From Comamonadaceae bacterium PBBC1 (lineage in GTDB: Bacteria; Pseudomonadota; Gammaproteobacteria; Burkholderiales; Burkholderiaceae_C): a DNA stretch of 64,000 nt. Made by a program: the position numbers and the translations under genes. Below the pieces are notes generated by a model. The model was given only the letters and a program-made list of their open reading frames with translations, did not search any database and had not been told where the DNA came from. Location: positions 124,001 to 188,000 of the forward strand of contig NKIP01000007.1 of NCBI GenBank assembly GCA_002256145.1. The letters run 5' to 3'. Below, in pieces: positions 55,028 to 64,000 of this stretch. The first letter of the stretch is position 1. The number at the start of each line of letters is the position of its first letter.

Positions 55028-58000
55028 GAACACACTCCTGACGGCTCTGGTGCATCCACAACACCCCCCAACATCGCATCCAGGCCGTCCATCAAGGCCG
55101 TCGGTGCAGGCAAACAGCAGCAACCACCCACAGGCCCGTCTATGCCACGCATGAACAGGTACACCGCGCCCCCCAGATGCTGGGCCGGGTCATACGCTGC
55201 GCCCAGACGTGAGCGCAGCAAACGGTGCAGGGCCAACATGTAAAGCGCGGCCTGCACCTCATAGCGGTGCTCGGCCATGGCTTGGTCCAGGGCCTCGGCG
55301 CTGTAGTTTGCATCTTGAGCGCCCAAGTGGTTGGACTTGTAGTCCAGCACCCAGTAGCGCCCCGCGTGCTCGAACACCAGATCGGCAAAGCCCATGAGCA
55401 TGCCGTGCAACTGGGCGTCGGGCAGCTGGGGCCGTGCCACACCGGGCAGCAAATGCTGCTGACACAGGGTGTCGATTTCTCGGGCATGCAAGCGCTCGGC
55501 CGGCAGCCAAAACTCCATCTCGGGCAGCACGGTTTGCAGCGCGTTCAGAGCCACATGGGGTCCACGACCGGGGCTCCCCAGGGGCTGGGCCACCAAACGC
55601 GACAACCACTGCACCACGCCATCGGCCTGCGCTGTGTAGCCCGAGCGCTCGCAGCGCTTGGCCAGGCGTTCGGCGGTGGGGGTGCCCGGCTCCAGCACAA
55701 AACCCTCGGCGGCCAGCCACTCCATTTGGTCGTGCAAAAAATTGCCCGCACTCGGTCCACGGGCAAAGCTGTGCCAAGGCGCTGTCTGTCCTGATTTCTC
55801 TGATTGCGCCAAGGCGTCAGGGCTCAAGGCTGTTTGCAGCTCAATCGGCAGAGATTCGGGCCAAGCCGTGGCGACCTCCTCCTTGTCAGATTCGTCATCG
55901 GCGCGGCGTGGTGTGGCCATGTCCAAACTGGTCAAACCGGTCGCCAGGGAGGTGGATGGTATCAAAGCCGAGCCTGACATGGCCTGAGAAGACAAGCCCC
56001 GTGTCAGCCGAGAAAAACTCGCGATGCCCCAGGTTTTGTCAATGCGGGCATTACAAACCAAGGCCTCGCGCAGTGCCAGAGGCTGCTCGGTGCGCTGCCA
56101 GCGGGTCAGGCTGACCGTTTGCGGCGCGAGCACAAACCGCACCGACAGTGCACCGCCCTGGGCATTGGTTTGCAAACTCTGCAGCTTGGGCCACCAGCCG
56201 GTTTCGTCGGGCTCGTCGCCCCCCGCCAGCAAATGGCCTGACGCGCTGTCGTGGTTGACACACTTTTTGCCGTTGCCGCGCTTGACCGGGCTCCAGCCCA
56301 CCCACAGCGCATGCCGTGCCCGGGTCAGCGCCACGTACCACAAACGCAGGTCTTCGCGCAGGCGGTCTTGGTCGGCCGCTTGTGCATCGGTCCGGTCAAA
56401 GTCCAGCGTCCAGTGGCGGTCGCCACCCGCCTGGCCGACCTGCATGACAGACGCTTTGCCAGCCGTCACTTCGCGGTGGCTGTGTGCAAAGGGCAGGCAC
56501 ACCACCGGGTACTCCAGGCCCTTGCTGGCGTGGATGGTGATGACCTTGACCAGGTCTTCGTCGCTTTCCAGGCGCACGGTTTTTTCTTCGCTCTCGCCCG
56601 CGTTGCCGTCCAAGGCTTCGTCGATTTGCTGAAGCAACCAGCGGATCAGGGACTGCTCGCCATCGAGCTGGCTGCTGGCCGTTTGCAGCAACTCGGCCAA
56701 ATGCAGCACATTGGTCAAACGCCGCTCGCCATCGGACTGACCACGCCAGCGGCCTGCCAGTTGCAGCCTGTGCAGCGACTGGCGCAACATGGCCAGCACG
56801 CCCTGGGTTTGCCAGATCTGGTGCAGCTCGCGCATTTGTTCGGCACGCTGGTCCAGCAAGTCGTCTTGGGTGGCCAGCGCGTGCAACTCGGCCAGCGACA
56901 AGCCCACGGTGCGTGTGCCCAGTGCTGCTCGCACGCGTCGCATGTCCTGGGGCTCGGCCACACCGCGCAGCCACAAACACAGGTCCTGCGCCTCGTCACT
57001 GGCAAACACAGAATCGCGGTCGGACAAATACACCGAAGCCACACCCCGCCGGCGCAGCGCATCGCGCACAGCAGCGGCCTCGACCCCGGTGCGCACCAGC
57101 ACGGCAATGTCCTTGGGCTTGAGCGGTGCATCGCCTTGTTGAGGGTGCACAAAGCGGGCATTCGGGTCACTCAGCCAGGCCACGATCTGTTCGGCGCACA
57201 AGGCCGACAGGTGCACACGCGCATCGCGCTGGCTGCGCAGCGTGGCGTCGTGCACCAGGGTCATGGCCGGGACGGCGCCGCCGCTGACATGCAGCACTTC
57301 GGCACGGCCGTGCGCTTTCACGCTCTGAAAAGGCAAAGGGTCCTCCAAAGCGGTGCGGTAGCCAAAGGCATCTGCTGGAATTTCAAACCAACGGTTGACC
57401 GCATCGACCATGGCCTGGGTGGACCGGAAATTGGTGCCCAGCACATGGTGGCGGCCTTCGGTGGCGCGACGCGCGGCCAGGTAGCTGTGAATGTCGGCCC
57501 CCCGAAAACCATAAATCGATTGTTTGGGGTCACCGATCAACAACAAGGCCGTGTCCTGGCGGTTGTCGGCTGTGCGGTAAATGCGGTCAAAAATGCGGAA
57601 CTGCAGCGGTGAGGTGTCTTGAAACTCGTCGATCAAGGCCACCGGAAACTGCTCACGCAGGCGCTGCGCCAGACGCTCGCCCGACTCCGGGTCGGCCAGC
57701 GCCACATCCAGGCGCTCCAGCATGTCGGCAAAACCAAACAAGCCGCTGCGCCGCTTGAGCTCATTCATGCGTTGCAGCACATGGCTGCGGGCATGCAGCC
57801 GAGCCTGCTGCTGCGGGTCGGGCAAGACTTTCAAAGCGGCCTGCAAATCGGCGTAGGCCTGGCTTTCGGGCGGCAAGGTCACCGGGTCTTCGCCAGGATT
57901 GCGGCACGCCATCAGGCCTTCGGGGGTGAAGCGGTACCAACCCGCTTTCATGGCCGCTTCCAGGGCCTGGCCATCGCCCGGGCCTTGCGACCATGCTTTG

Positions 58001-58830
58001 AGCATTCCCAGCCAATCGGCGGATTTTTTGACCGTCAGCTTGTGGCCATTCCAACCGTGGTTTCTGGGGGCCAGTTGCGCCTCGATCCAGCCCAGCAAGT
58101 TGTCGGCTTGGACATCCCAACCGGTTTTGAGGGTTTGCAGCTGCGCCTCTCGCTCGGCCAAGGCAGCCGCGTAAACCTGCGCCAGCGTGCCCGGTGGGGT
58201 CTCGGGCAGGGGCACGGCCATCAGGGCACGCATATCAGCTTCCAGAGCGGGCACGTCGCGCCAAATGGTTTGCACCTGCGCCACTTGCTCGGGGGGCATG
58301 GGGTAGAGCTGTTGGCGCCAATAGTCCTGCACCGCCTCCAGGCGCAGCGCCGCCTCGTCGCCGACCAGGTTTTCTTCAAACAGGTTGCCGCTGTCAAAGG
58401 CGTGCTCGCGCAGCATGCGCTGGCACCAAGCGTCGATGGTATAGACGGACGCATCGTCCATGGCTTGGGCCGCCAGCGCCAAACGGTAGGCCGCTTGCTC
58501 ACGCACACGCCCTTCGGGGTAGTCGGCCATCAGTCGCATCAAAAATGCATCCTCACTGCGGGCCAGGCCCCGAAAAACCTGCGCAGCTTCGGTCAGGCGG
58601 GCACGAATGCGGTCCGACAACTCCCGCGTTGCGGCGCGGGTGAAGGTCATGACCAGCACGTCTTGCGGCAGCATGGGGCGCACGGGCGCGGTGTCTGCGT
58701 CGCCATGGCCCAGCACCAGGCGCACATAAAGCGCAGCAATCGTCCAGGTTTTGCCAGTCCCGGCGCTGGCCTCGATCAGGTGGCTGCCGCGCAGCGGGAA
58801 GCCGGGGGCGTCCAGGGCATGGGCACTCAT
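55024..58830 (-). CDS. recB: exodeoxyribonuclease V subunit beta (RecB)
   Basis: The 3' to 5' helicase and nuclease subunit, 1268 residues. The UvrD-like helicase begins with EASAGTGKTWTIAALYVRL and includes DEFQDTSPLQFRIFDRIY and IGDPKQSIYGFRGADI. The C-terminal PD-(D/E)xK nuclease is intact: GMLMGFADLVFEHAGRYW and VLDYKSNHLG. Its start overlaps the recC stop and its stop overlaps the recD start, both as ATGA, so the three subunits are probably made in equal amounts. Confidence 0.95.
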   Translation of the reverse strand: MSAHALDAPGFPLRGSHLIEASAGTGKTWTIAALYVRLVLGHGDADTAPVRPMLPQDVLVMTFTRAATRELSDRIRARLTEAAQVFRGLARSEDAFLMRLMADYPEGRVREQAAYRLALAAQAMDDASVYTIDAWCQRMLREHAFDSGNLFEENLVGDEAALRLEAVQDYWRQQLYPMPPEQVAQVQTIWRDVPALEADMRALMAVPLPETPPGTLAQVYAAALAEREAQLQTLKTGWDVQADNLLGWIEAQLAPRNHGWNGHKLTVKKSADWLGMLKAWSQGPGDGQALEAAMKAGWYRFTPEGLMACRNPGEDPVTLPPESQAYADLQAALKVLPDPQQQARLHARSHVLQRMNELKRRSGLFGFADMLERLDVALADPESGERLAQRLREQFPVALIDEFQDTSPLQFRIFDRIYRTADNRQDTALLLIGDPKQSIYGFRGADIHSYLAARRATEGRHHVLGTNFRSTQAMVDAVNRWFEIPADAFGYRTALEDPLPFQSVKAHGRAEVLHVSGGAVPAMTLVHDATLRSQRDARVHLSALCAEQIVAWLSDPNARFVHPQQGDAPLKPKDIAVLVRTGVEAAAVRDALRRRGVASVYLSDRDSVFASDEAQDLCLWLRGVAEPQDMRRVRAALGTRTVGLSLAELHALATQDDLLDQRAEQMRELHQIWQTQGVLAMLRQSLHRLQLAGRWRGQSDGERRLTNVLHLAELLQTASSQLDGEQSLIRWLLQQIDEALDGNAGESEEKTVRLESDEDLVKVITIHASKGLEYPVVCLPFAHSHREVTAGKASVMQVGQAGGDRHWTLDFDRTDAQAADQDRLREDLRLWYVALTRARHALWVGWSPVKRGNGKKCVNHDSASGHLLAGGDEPDETGWWPKLQSLQTNAQGGALSVRFVLAPQTVSLTRWQRTEQPLALREALVCNARIDKTWGIASFSRLTRGLSSQAMSGSALIPSTSLATGLTSLDMATPRRADDESDKEEVATAWPESLPIELQTALSPDALAQSEKSGQTAPWHSFARGPSAGNFLHDQMEWLAAEGFVLEPGTPTAERLAKRCERSGYTAQADGVVQWLSRLVAQPLGSPGRGPHVALNALQTVLPEMEFWLPAERLHAREIDTLCQQHLLPGVARPQLPDAQLHGMLMGFADLVFEHAGRYWVLDYKSNHLGAQDANYSAEALDQAMAEHRYEVQAALYMLALHRLLRSRLGAAYDPAQHLGGAVYLFMRGIDGPVGGCCCLPAPTALMDGLDAMLGGVVDAPEPSGVCS

Positions 58831-61800
58831 GACAGTTCCTCTTGTTCGTCTTGTGCAGAGTCTTCGGGCAATGCCTCGACCACGATGTGCGCGGCCCAGT
58901 CGCGCAAAGGGGCATAAACGGCTTGGGCGATTCGCTCAAAATGGCCGCTGTCCAGCACATCGCTGAGCGTGGGGTAGGTGCGGGCCAGCGCCGGGTCTTT
59001 GTTGCGCTCGGCACGCACATGGCTGCTGCCTTCGTACAGGTCGTGCAACGCGTTCAGGTTGTCCGGGTCTTTGAGCCACTGCAAAGCCAGCACCGGGGGC
59101 ACAGGCAGGGGCCAGCGCATGCCCTCGGTCCAAGTGTCCAGCAAGACCTGCAACTGGGCGCGGGCCTCTTGTGGCTCTGGAGGCGGCACACGCAGCACCG
59201 CATTGGCCCCCACCACCACACACACCAGGGGCTGCCCCATGGCGGCACTGGCCAGCGAGATCAGCCAGACGTCGATCAATTTTGCAGGCAAGGCCTTGGG
59301 CGGTTTGCCCTTCAAGTCAGCCAAAGCATTGGCCCGCAGGCTGAGCAGCATCCAGGCAGGGCCGTGACGGCTCAAAACGCCGCTCAGGGCATCTTGCAGA
59401 TGCACTTGAGGGTGCGCCAGATCGATCAACACCCGAGGCGCTGGCTGGGGGTAAGCCTGGCGCTCTTGCAGGGCGGCGCCCAGCATCGCCTCGAGCTTGA
59501 GGCTGAGTTTGTGGGCTTCGAGTTCGCCCACGCCTGCCAAGGGCATCGCCCCAGCCTGGCGCAAACGCTGCACCACGCGCTGGGTGTAGCTGGGCATGTT
59601 GTGCGGGGTCAAATCGGTGCTCACATGCTGCAGTTCATGGTCGAGCAGCTGGTACAGGTCCAGCCCCCCCAGTCCAAACAGCTCTTCGTCGGGCAGTTCA
59701 CTGCGCTCAACGTCCAAGTTCACCTGCAAGCGTTCACGAAAAAACGCCCCGACCGGTTTTTGCAAAAACCGCCCCAATTGGCCCAGCGTGATGACCGGTG
59801 TGCCGGTGGCCGACTGCAAGGGCTCGAGCTGGATGGGGTCATTCACGGGGTTGCTCGGCTGAGTGTTCGTGGTGCCGTGCAAGTTACCGTTCAAGTTACC
59901 GTTCAAGGCGGCCGCGGCATCACCGGGGTTGGCGTCGGTTTGCGCCGCTCGCCACTCCAGGGCAAAGGTCTGCAACGTGCTGTCTTGTTCAAAATACTGG
60001 CGGCTAAAGGGCTGCAGCGGGTGCACCGTGGTCAGGCGTTTGGCCGTGCCCTCGCCCCACAGCGCATCGATCTCGTCACGCAGCTGCGACACCAGCACCG
60101 ACGGCGGTTGTTCGCTGTTGTTGCGCACACTGCGGCCGCTCCAGCTCACGTACAGGGTGCGCCGTGCCGACAACAGGGCTTCCAGCATCAACTGGCGGTC
60201 GTCGTCCCGGCGCGAACGGTCACCCGGGCGGCTCAGGCCGGGCAGGCCCAGCAAGTCAAAGTCGGCTCGAGGGCTGCGGCGCGGGTAGTCGGCGTCGTTC
60301 ATGCCCAGCAAACACACCCGCGCAAAAGGAATGGCCCGCATGGGCATGAGCGTGCAAAAGGTCACGCCTCCCGCCCTAAAACGCTGCTCCAGCTTGGGCA
60401 CCTTGAGCGCCTCCATCCAGGCTGCGCGGGCCACCGTCAGCGGCACAGCCTGCGCAAAGTCAGCCTGATCGGCGGAGCGGGTCCAGTCGTTCAGGGCCTG
60501 ATCCAAAGCCGACAGCGCGTTGCGGTCGGTGTCGTCTTGCGCCTTGAACAAGGCGGCCAAGAGGGCGCGACCGCGCTGGGCCCATTGCAGGGGCGTGGCC
60601 TCACTGGCGCATTGCTGCCACCAGTCCATCAAGGCCTGCAACAGGTGCGCCAAAGCCCCAGCCAATTCGGCGTCCAGCCCCCCGACCTCTGCATAAGGGT
60701 CAATACCTGCAAGGCCCGGCGCATCGGGCACCGGGTCGGCCCCGCAGGCGTAACCCATCAGCATGCGTTGCACACCAAACAAGGCCGAGTTGTCATCAGC
60801 GCAAGTGTCCAGGCCCAAACCCGCCCGGTGCGGTGCCGACAAGCCCCATCGAATGCCCGAGCCCACCATCCAGCGCGTGAGCGTGGGCAACTGCTCGGGC
60901 TTGAGGCCAAAGCGGGCGGCCAAAGCGGGCACTTCGAGCAGCGCCACCCACTCGCTCATGCGGCTGCGCTGCTGGGGCAAGGCCAACAACCACTCCACAG
61001 CATGGATCAAGGGGCTGGTGGCCTGCGCCCCCAAGTCGGCAATGTCATAGGGAATAAAACGCGCATCGCCCCGCTTGTACTGGCCAAACACGGCGCGGAT
61101 GGCCGGGGCCATGACTTCGATGTCGGGCACCATCACCACCACGTCGCGCGGCGAGACCTCGGGTTGGGCGTGAAACCACAGCAAAAGCTGGTCATGAAGC
61201 ACCTCGAGTTCACGCACCGGGCTGTGGGCCACTTTGAAAACCAGCGAGTCATCGCTCGAGTCCAGCGCGGCCTCGACCGGCTCCTGGCTCGACTTCAAAT
61301 CGCGGATGCGGTTTTGCAGTTGCGTGAGCAAACGGCGGCCGTCGGCCCCCGGCGCATCGTCAAACAGATCCAGGCGAACACCCGGATGACGCTCTTGCGC
61401 CGCTTGCAGGTCGTCAAAGGCGTCCAGCTGCCGAATGAAGTCGCGCCCCTGTCGCCCCCAAGCGGCCAGCAAAGTCGGCGCGTGCAAATGCATCTGCTCA
61501 AAATCCACGGTCGACAGGTTGTCTTTCTTGTAGGCGTGGCGTCTGCGCTCGGCCCGCAGCGCATCGCGCCCGTCCATGATGTCGCCCCAGTGGTGCTGGC
61601 AAGGGTTGGGTACGGCCAGCAGGACTTGGCTGTGCGCCGACAAAGCGGCCAACATGTCCAGCAACTGGCTGGGCATGTGACTCATGCCAAAGACCGACAC
61701 GCGCCGCGCCACCGGACTGGCCAGCGCCTGGCCCGACTGCAAAAGTGCCAGCGCACGCAGATGCAAAGCTGGCCGAGTGGCCTGTTTTTCTGCATCGGTC

Positions 61801-62420
61801 AAAGTGGCCAGCACACGCCGCCACAGCTCGGCCTGCCACCGCTGGTCCTCGGGCAAGAGGCCCGCCTTGTCATCGGGGCGCACGGGCTGGCCCGACTGGC
61901 GGCGCAACACATCGCGCCCCTCGGCCCAGTCTTGCAACCAATCGGGGCGGTAAATTTGGTACTGGTCAAACAAGTCGGCCAAACGACTGGCCAACTGCAA
62001 CAGGCGCTCGGGTTCAGGCTCGGGTCGCTTGCCACGCAAATAACCGGCCACGGGCTGAAACACCGGATCGCCCACACAGGCCGGCAACAAAGCCATCAAA
62101 CGCCACGTCATGGGCAATTTGTCCAGCGGTGAGTCTGGCGGCACGTTGCTCGCGCCCAGCACTTGGCGGTAGGTGCGCCACAAAAACCGCGAAGGCAGCT
62201 CCACCCGGGTGGCCGCGCAGACGCCCCCGCCAGGTCCGCCCTGCCCGGCCAGCGCCATCTTGATCCACTCGGCCATGCCGTTGCTTTGCACCAGCACCAC
62301 CTCCTGCTCGAGCGCAGCCAAAGGCTGGCGCATCAACCAAGCCGACAAGGTTTCGGCCAACACCTCAGAGCGGTGGCTGTGCAGGGCCAAAAAGCCAGGG
62401 ACGATCGAAGAAGTGGTCAT
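58827..62420 (-). CDS. recC: exodeoxyribonuclease V subunit gamma (RecC)
   Basis: The scaffold and Chi-scanning subunit, 1197 residues. The N-terminal helicase-like domain starts FLALHSHRSEVLAETLSAWL and VLVQSNGMAEWIKMALA, without the Walker residues needed for ATP hydrolysis, as in all RecC. The C-terminal half is the dead nuclease-like domain. ATG 62420 precedes a natural N-terminus; the frame is open further to 62546 but without conserved residues. First gene of the recCBD operon. Confidence 0.93.
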   Translation of the reverse strand: MTTSSIVPGFLALHSHRSEVLAETLSAWLMRQPLAALEQEVVLVQSNGMAEWIKMALAGQGGPGGGVCAATRVELPSRFLWRTYRQVLGASNVPPDSPLDKLPMTWRLMALLPACVGDPVFQPVAGYLRGKRPEPEPERLLQLASRLADLFDQYQIYRPDWLQDWAEGRDVLRRQSGQPVRPDDKAGLLPEDQRWQAELWRRVLATLTDAEKQATRPALHLRALALLQSGQALASPVARRVSVFGMSHMPSQLLDMLAALSAHSQVLLAVPNPCQHHWGDIMDGRDALRAERRRHAYKKDNLSTVDFEQMHLHAPTLLAAWGRQGRDFIRQLDAFDDLQAAQERHPGVRLDLFDDAPGADGRRLLTQLQNRIRDLKSSQEPVEAALDSSDDSLVFKVAHSPVRELEVLHDQLLLWFHAQPEVSPRDVVVMVPDIEVMAPAIRAVFGQYKRGDARFIPYDIADLGAQATSPLIHAVEWLLALPQQRSRMSEWVALLEVPALAARFGLKPEQLPTLTRWMVGSGIRWGLSAPHRAGLGLDTCADDNSALFGVQRMLMGYACGADPVPDAPGLAGIDPYAEVGGLDAELAGALAHLLQALMDWWQQCASEATPLQWAQRGRALLAALFKAQDDTDRNALSALDQALNDWTRSADQADFAQAVPLTVARAAWMEALKVPKLEQRFRAGGVTFCTLMPMRAIPFARVCLLGMNDADYPRRSPRADFDLLGLPGLSRPGDRSRRDDDRQLMLEALLSARRTLYVSWSGRSVRNNSEQPPSVLVSQLRDEIDALWGEGTAKRLTTVHPLQPFSRQYFEQDSTLQTFALEWRAAQTDANPGDAAAALNGNLNGNLHGTTNTQPSNPVNDPIQLEPLQSATGTPVITLGQLGRFLQKPVGAFFRERLQVNLDVERSELPDEELFGLGGLDLYQLLDHELQHVSTDLTPHNMPSYTQRVVQRLRQAGAMPLAGVGELEAHKLSLKLEAMLGAALQERQAYPQPAPRVLIDLAHPQVHLQDALSGVLSRHGPAWMLLSLRANALADLKGKPPKALPAKLIDVWLISLASAAMGQPLVCVVVGANAVLRVPPPEPQEARAQLQVLLDTWTEGMRWPLPVPPVLALQWLKDPDNLNALHDLYEGSSHVRAERNKDPALARTYPTLSDVLDSGHFERIAQAVYAPLRDWAAHIVVEALPEDSAQDEQEELS

Positions 62421-62748
62421 GTGCGTCAATTGAGAGACAAACACCGAGTCCAGGCGGGCCATCCATCGGCCCCGCCTTGGCAAACGGAAGCCTACAAGAA
62501 TAGCCGCAAAACAATGGCCCATGCCCGCACGCAGTGCGAGAAGCAAGCCCTCAACTGCCTATTTTTAAGGCACACCCCGCCAAGCCAACAGGCATGCGCC
62601 CTCGCAGGCTTGTTCCATCACTTATCCACAGCTTTGAGCCCGGTGTTTGGGGACAGCCATCGCGGCAAAAAACAAGCTTGGGGGTGATGACAGAAGCTCG
62701 AATCAAACACTTATACTTGCACATATGTTTGGTTTTTGGAGCTTGACC
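62421..62748. other. intergenic region between recC and the VapBC-type pair
   Basis: A 328-bp region without a credible gene. It must hold the recC promoter leftwards and the toxin-antitoxin promoter rightwards. GGCGGGCC and GGCCCCGCC at about 62455-62478 could form a hairpin in the recC leader. A single TTATCCACA (62632-62640) matches the DnaA-box consensus but stands alone. Confidence 0.4.
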
Positions 62749-62979
62749 ATGTCACAAATCACGCTGTATCTGGACGATGCCACACAGGCCTTGGTGGATG
62801 AAGCCGCAAAAGCCAACGGTGTCTCCAAAAGCCGCTGGGTGGCGGACATCATTCGCACCTATGCTGCACACGATTGGCCACAAGACTGTTTGGCGCTGGC
62901 GGGTCGTTTTTCGGACTTTCCTTTGCAGGGTGATAGCGCCAAAGAACAGCCCACCGATGTCCCGCGCCATTCTTTTTAA
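62749..62979 (+). CDS. ribbon-helix-helix antitoxin, VapB/CopG type
   Basis: A 76-residue protein with a short DNA-binding strand (SQITLYLDDATQALVDEAA) and helices carrying SKSRWVADIIRTYA, the ribbon-helix-helix pattern. The polar tail would bind the toxin. GGAG nine bases before ATG 62749 supports the start. The toxin gene begins nine bases downstream. Likely represses its own promoter. Confidence 0.78.
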   Translation: MSQITLYLDDATQALVDEAAKANGVSKSRWVADIIRTYAAHDWPQDCLALAGRFSDFPLQGDSAKEQPTDVPRHSF

Positions 62980-62988
62980 TCAGCGACC

Positions 62989-63393
62989 ATGTTGATCCTG
63001 GACAGCAACACCATCAGCGATTACTTCAGGGGCGACCCGCAAGTCGTGCCTCGCATGCAAGCGCTCAGGCCGGGCACCCTGGGCGTTCCGGCCGTTGTGG
63101 AATACGAGTTGCGCTATGGTTTGTTGCGCTTGCCTCAAGATGCGGCCACACCCCGGTTGGCCGCTTTGACGCAATTTCTTCGCCCCTTGCAAATGCTGCC
63201 TTTCGATCACGAATGCGCTGCACATGCGGCCAAACTTCGCGTCGCACTGGAAGCCGCTGGCACCCCCATCGGTCCGCACGACACCCTGATTGCAGCCACC
63301 GCATTGCGCCACCAAGCCACCTTGATCACGCGCAATGTGCGTGAATTTTCACGGGTGCCTGGCCTGCAATGGATCAACTGGCATGAGGATTAG
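62989..63393 (+). CDS. vapC: PIN-domain toxin, VapC type
   Basis: A 134-residue VapC-like ribonuclease. Acidic metal-binding positions are in LILDSNTISDYF (Asp5), PAVVEYELRYGL (Glu), and GPHDTLIAATAL (Asp), and the C-terminal TRNVREFSRVPGLQWINW is the standard VapC end. Members usually cut tRNA. It forms a type II pair with the preceding antitoxin gene. Confidence 0.87.
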   Translation: MLILDSNTISDYFRGDPQVVPRMQALRPGTLGVPAVVEYELRYGLLRLPQDAATPRLAALTQFLRPLQMLPFDHECAAHAAKLRVALEAAGTPIGPHDTLIAATALRHQATLITRNVREFSRVPGLQWINWHED

Positions 63394-63460
63394 CGATCAA
63401 TCAGGCGCTGCGTGGGGGTGCCCCGCCGCCCGGGCGATGGGAGGAGGTCTGCTAGGCTTT

Positions 63461-63485
63461 ATCGCGGCGAGGGCACCGCTCCTAC
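63461..63485 (-). repeat. single REP-like element (GTAGGAG family)
   Basis: On the minus strand GTAGGAGCGGTGCCCTCGCC followed by GCGAT, with GTAG at the foot and complementary GCGG/CCGC arms. It shares its head with the doublet at 17440-17512. It lies between the ends of the convergent vapC and HupE/UreJ-like genes. Confidence 0.65.
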
Positions 63486-63518
63486 AAAAAGGCTTTGAGC
63501 CAACATCACCCGGCTGGC

Positions 63519-64000
63519 TCAATTGAGCCAGCCTAAGCGCTCAAACGTCCAGAACAAACCCAACACCACGATGGCCGAGGAGCCTCCAAACACCAGCACC
63601 CAGCGGTAAAACCAGGTGCGCCGCAAACCCCAGGCCAAGGGCAAAAACGCCCCCACAATGGCCAGTTGCCCCAACTCGACCCCCAAGTTAAAGCCGCCCA
63701 ATGCGGCCAGCAAGGCGCTGGCGGGCAAGCCCAAGTCCAGCAACACACTGGCAAACCCAAAGCCGTGCACCAAGCCAAACACAAACGCCAGACGCCAGCG
63801 CTTGAGGGCACTGAAACCCAACAGGTTGTTCAGTGCCGCCAGCACCACCGACAAGGCAATGGCAGGCTCCACCCAATCAGCAGGCGGCGTGAGCACGTCC
63901 GTGATGGTCAGCCCCAGCGTGATGGAGTGCGCCACCGTGAAGGCCGTGACCACCGCCAACACATCCATGACCACGGGCCTTGCTTGCGGGGCGGCAGGCC
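63519..64000 (-). CDS. HupE/UreJ-type membrane protein, 5' end off the right edge
   Basis: The C-terminal part of a membrane protein of the HupE/UreJ-2 family; the frame is open to base 64000, so the N-terminus is missing. Conserved features are VVTAFTVAHSITLGL with the family His, LNNLLGF, and FVFGLVHGFGFASVLLDLGLP with another His pair, then GVELGQLAIVGAFLPL. Helices and His residues suggest metal (nickel or similar) handling, though many members are uncharacterised. Confidence 0.8.
   Translation of the reverse strand, partial: PAAPQARPVVMDVLAVVTAFTVAHSITLGLTITDVLTPPADWVEPAIALSVVLAALNNLLGFSALKRWRLAFVFGLVHGFGFASVLLDLGLPASALLAALGGFNLGVELGQLAIVGAFLPLAWGLRRTWFYRWVLVFGGSSAIVVLGLFWTFERLGWLN

Noticed and set aside
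62632..62640. TTATCCACA, a perfect DnaA box, upstream of the VapBC-type pair
   Set aside because: A single box with no AT-rich unwinding region, no further boxes and no dnaA/dnaN/gidA neighbours. It does not support an origin.

Overview
The window is about 64 kb of a GC-rich genome with gene orders typical of Burkholderiales, most like the family Comamonadaceae. The evidence is the run rpsO-pnp-quinone oxidoreductase-tpiA-secG-tRNA-Leu-nuoABCDEFGHIJKLMN followed by DUF2818, NUDIX and DUF1178 genes, a Bug-type tricarboxylate-binding protein, a recC-recB-recD cluster, and a MutL that carries its own endonuclease motifs. Most of the window is ordinary chromosome. The genus is an inference.

Layout. 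1-3324: minor type IV pilins (a FimT-like gene leftwards; a PilE-like pilin, pilW, pilX and pilV rightwards, each start overlapping the preceding stop as ATGA). 3371-13129: ribD, an acyl-CoA ligase, xerD, a Bug protein, an AEC carrier, a caspase-like lipoprotein, queG facing tsaE, and amiC. 13126-19440: a divergent sugar locus. Leftwards lie an ABC ATPase, an RbsD/FucU-type mutarotase, a ROK regulator and an FSA-type aldolase; rightwards lie the binding protein, permease and PfkB kinase. A 21-bp palindrome sits between the two arms. 19589-26345: DedA, mutL-MFS-miaA, arfB, DUF1178, NUDIX, DUF2818. 26365-40773: all 14 subunits of respiratory complex I, read leftwards. 40839-45967: tRNA-Leu(GAG), secG, tpiA, quinone oxidoreductase, pnp and rpsO.

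About 46.09-51.2 kb is an accessory island. Next to the rpsO promoter are remnants of a three-gene ATGA-coupled cassette: the tail of one protein, a TOPRIM/DUF4276-like protein interrupted by an in-frame TGA, and a truncated third gene. Then come an RHS tip with a variable toxin-like tail and a probable immunity gene, an XRE regulator plus antitoxin plus PIN toxin cassette with a striking nested palindrome upstream, a second RHS fragment, and an orphan small gene.

51316-64000 returns to core genes: an aminotransferase, a small exported protein and recCBD read leftwards. A VapBC-type toxin-antitoxin pair follows, then the end of a HupE/UreJ-type membrane protein cut by the right edge.

Two families of REP-like hairpins with GTAG at the foot occur at four intergenic sites (4556, 17440, 19447, 63461), two of them as inverted doublets. 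The most unusual material is the island, the sugar locus (which could cleave fructose 6-phosphate directly) and the non-canonical PilW cleavage region.
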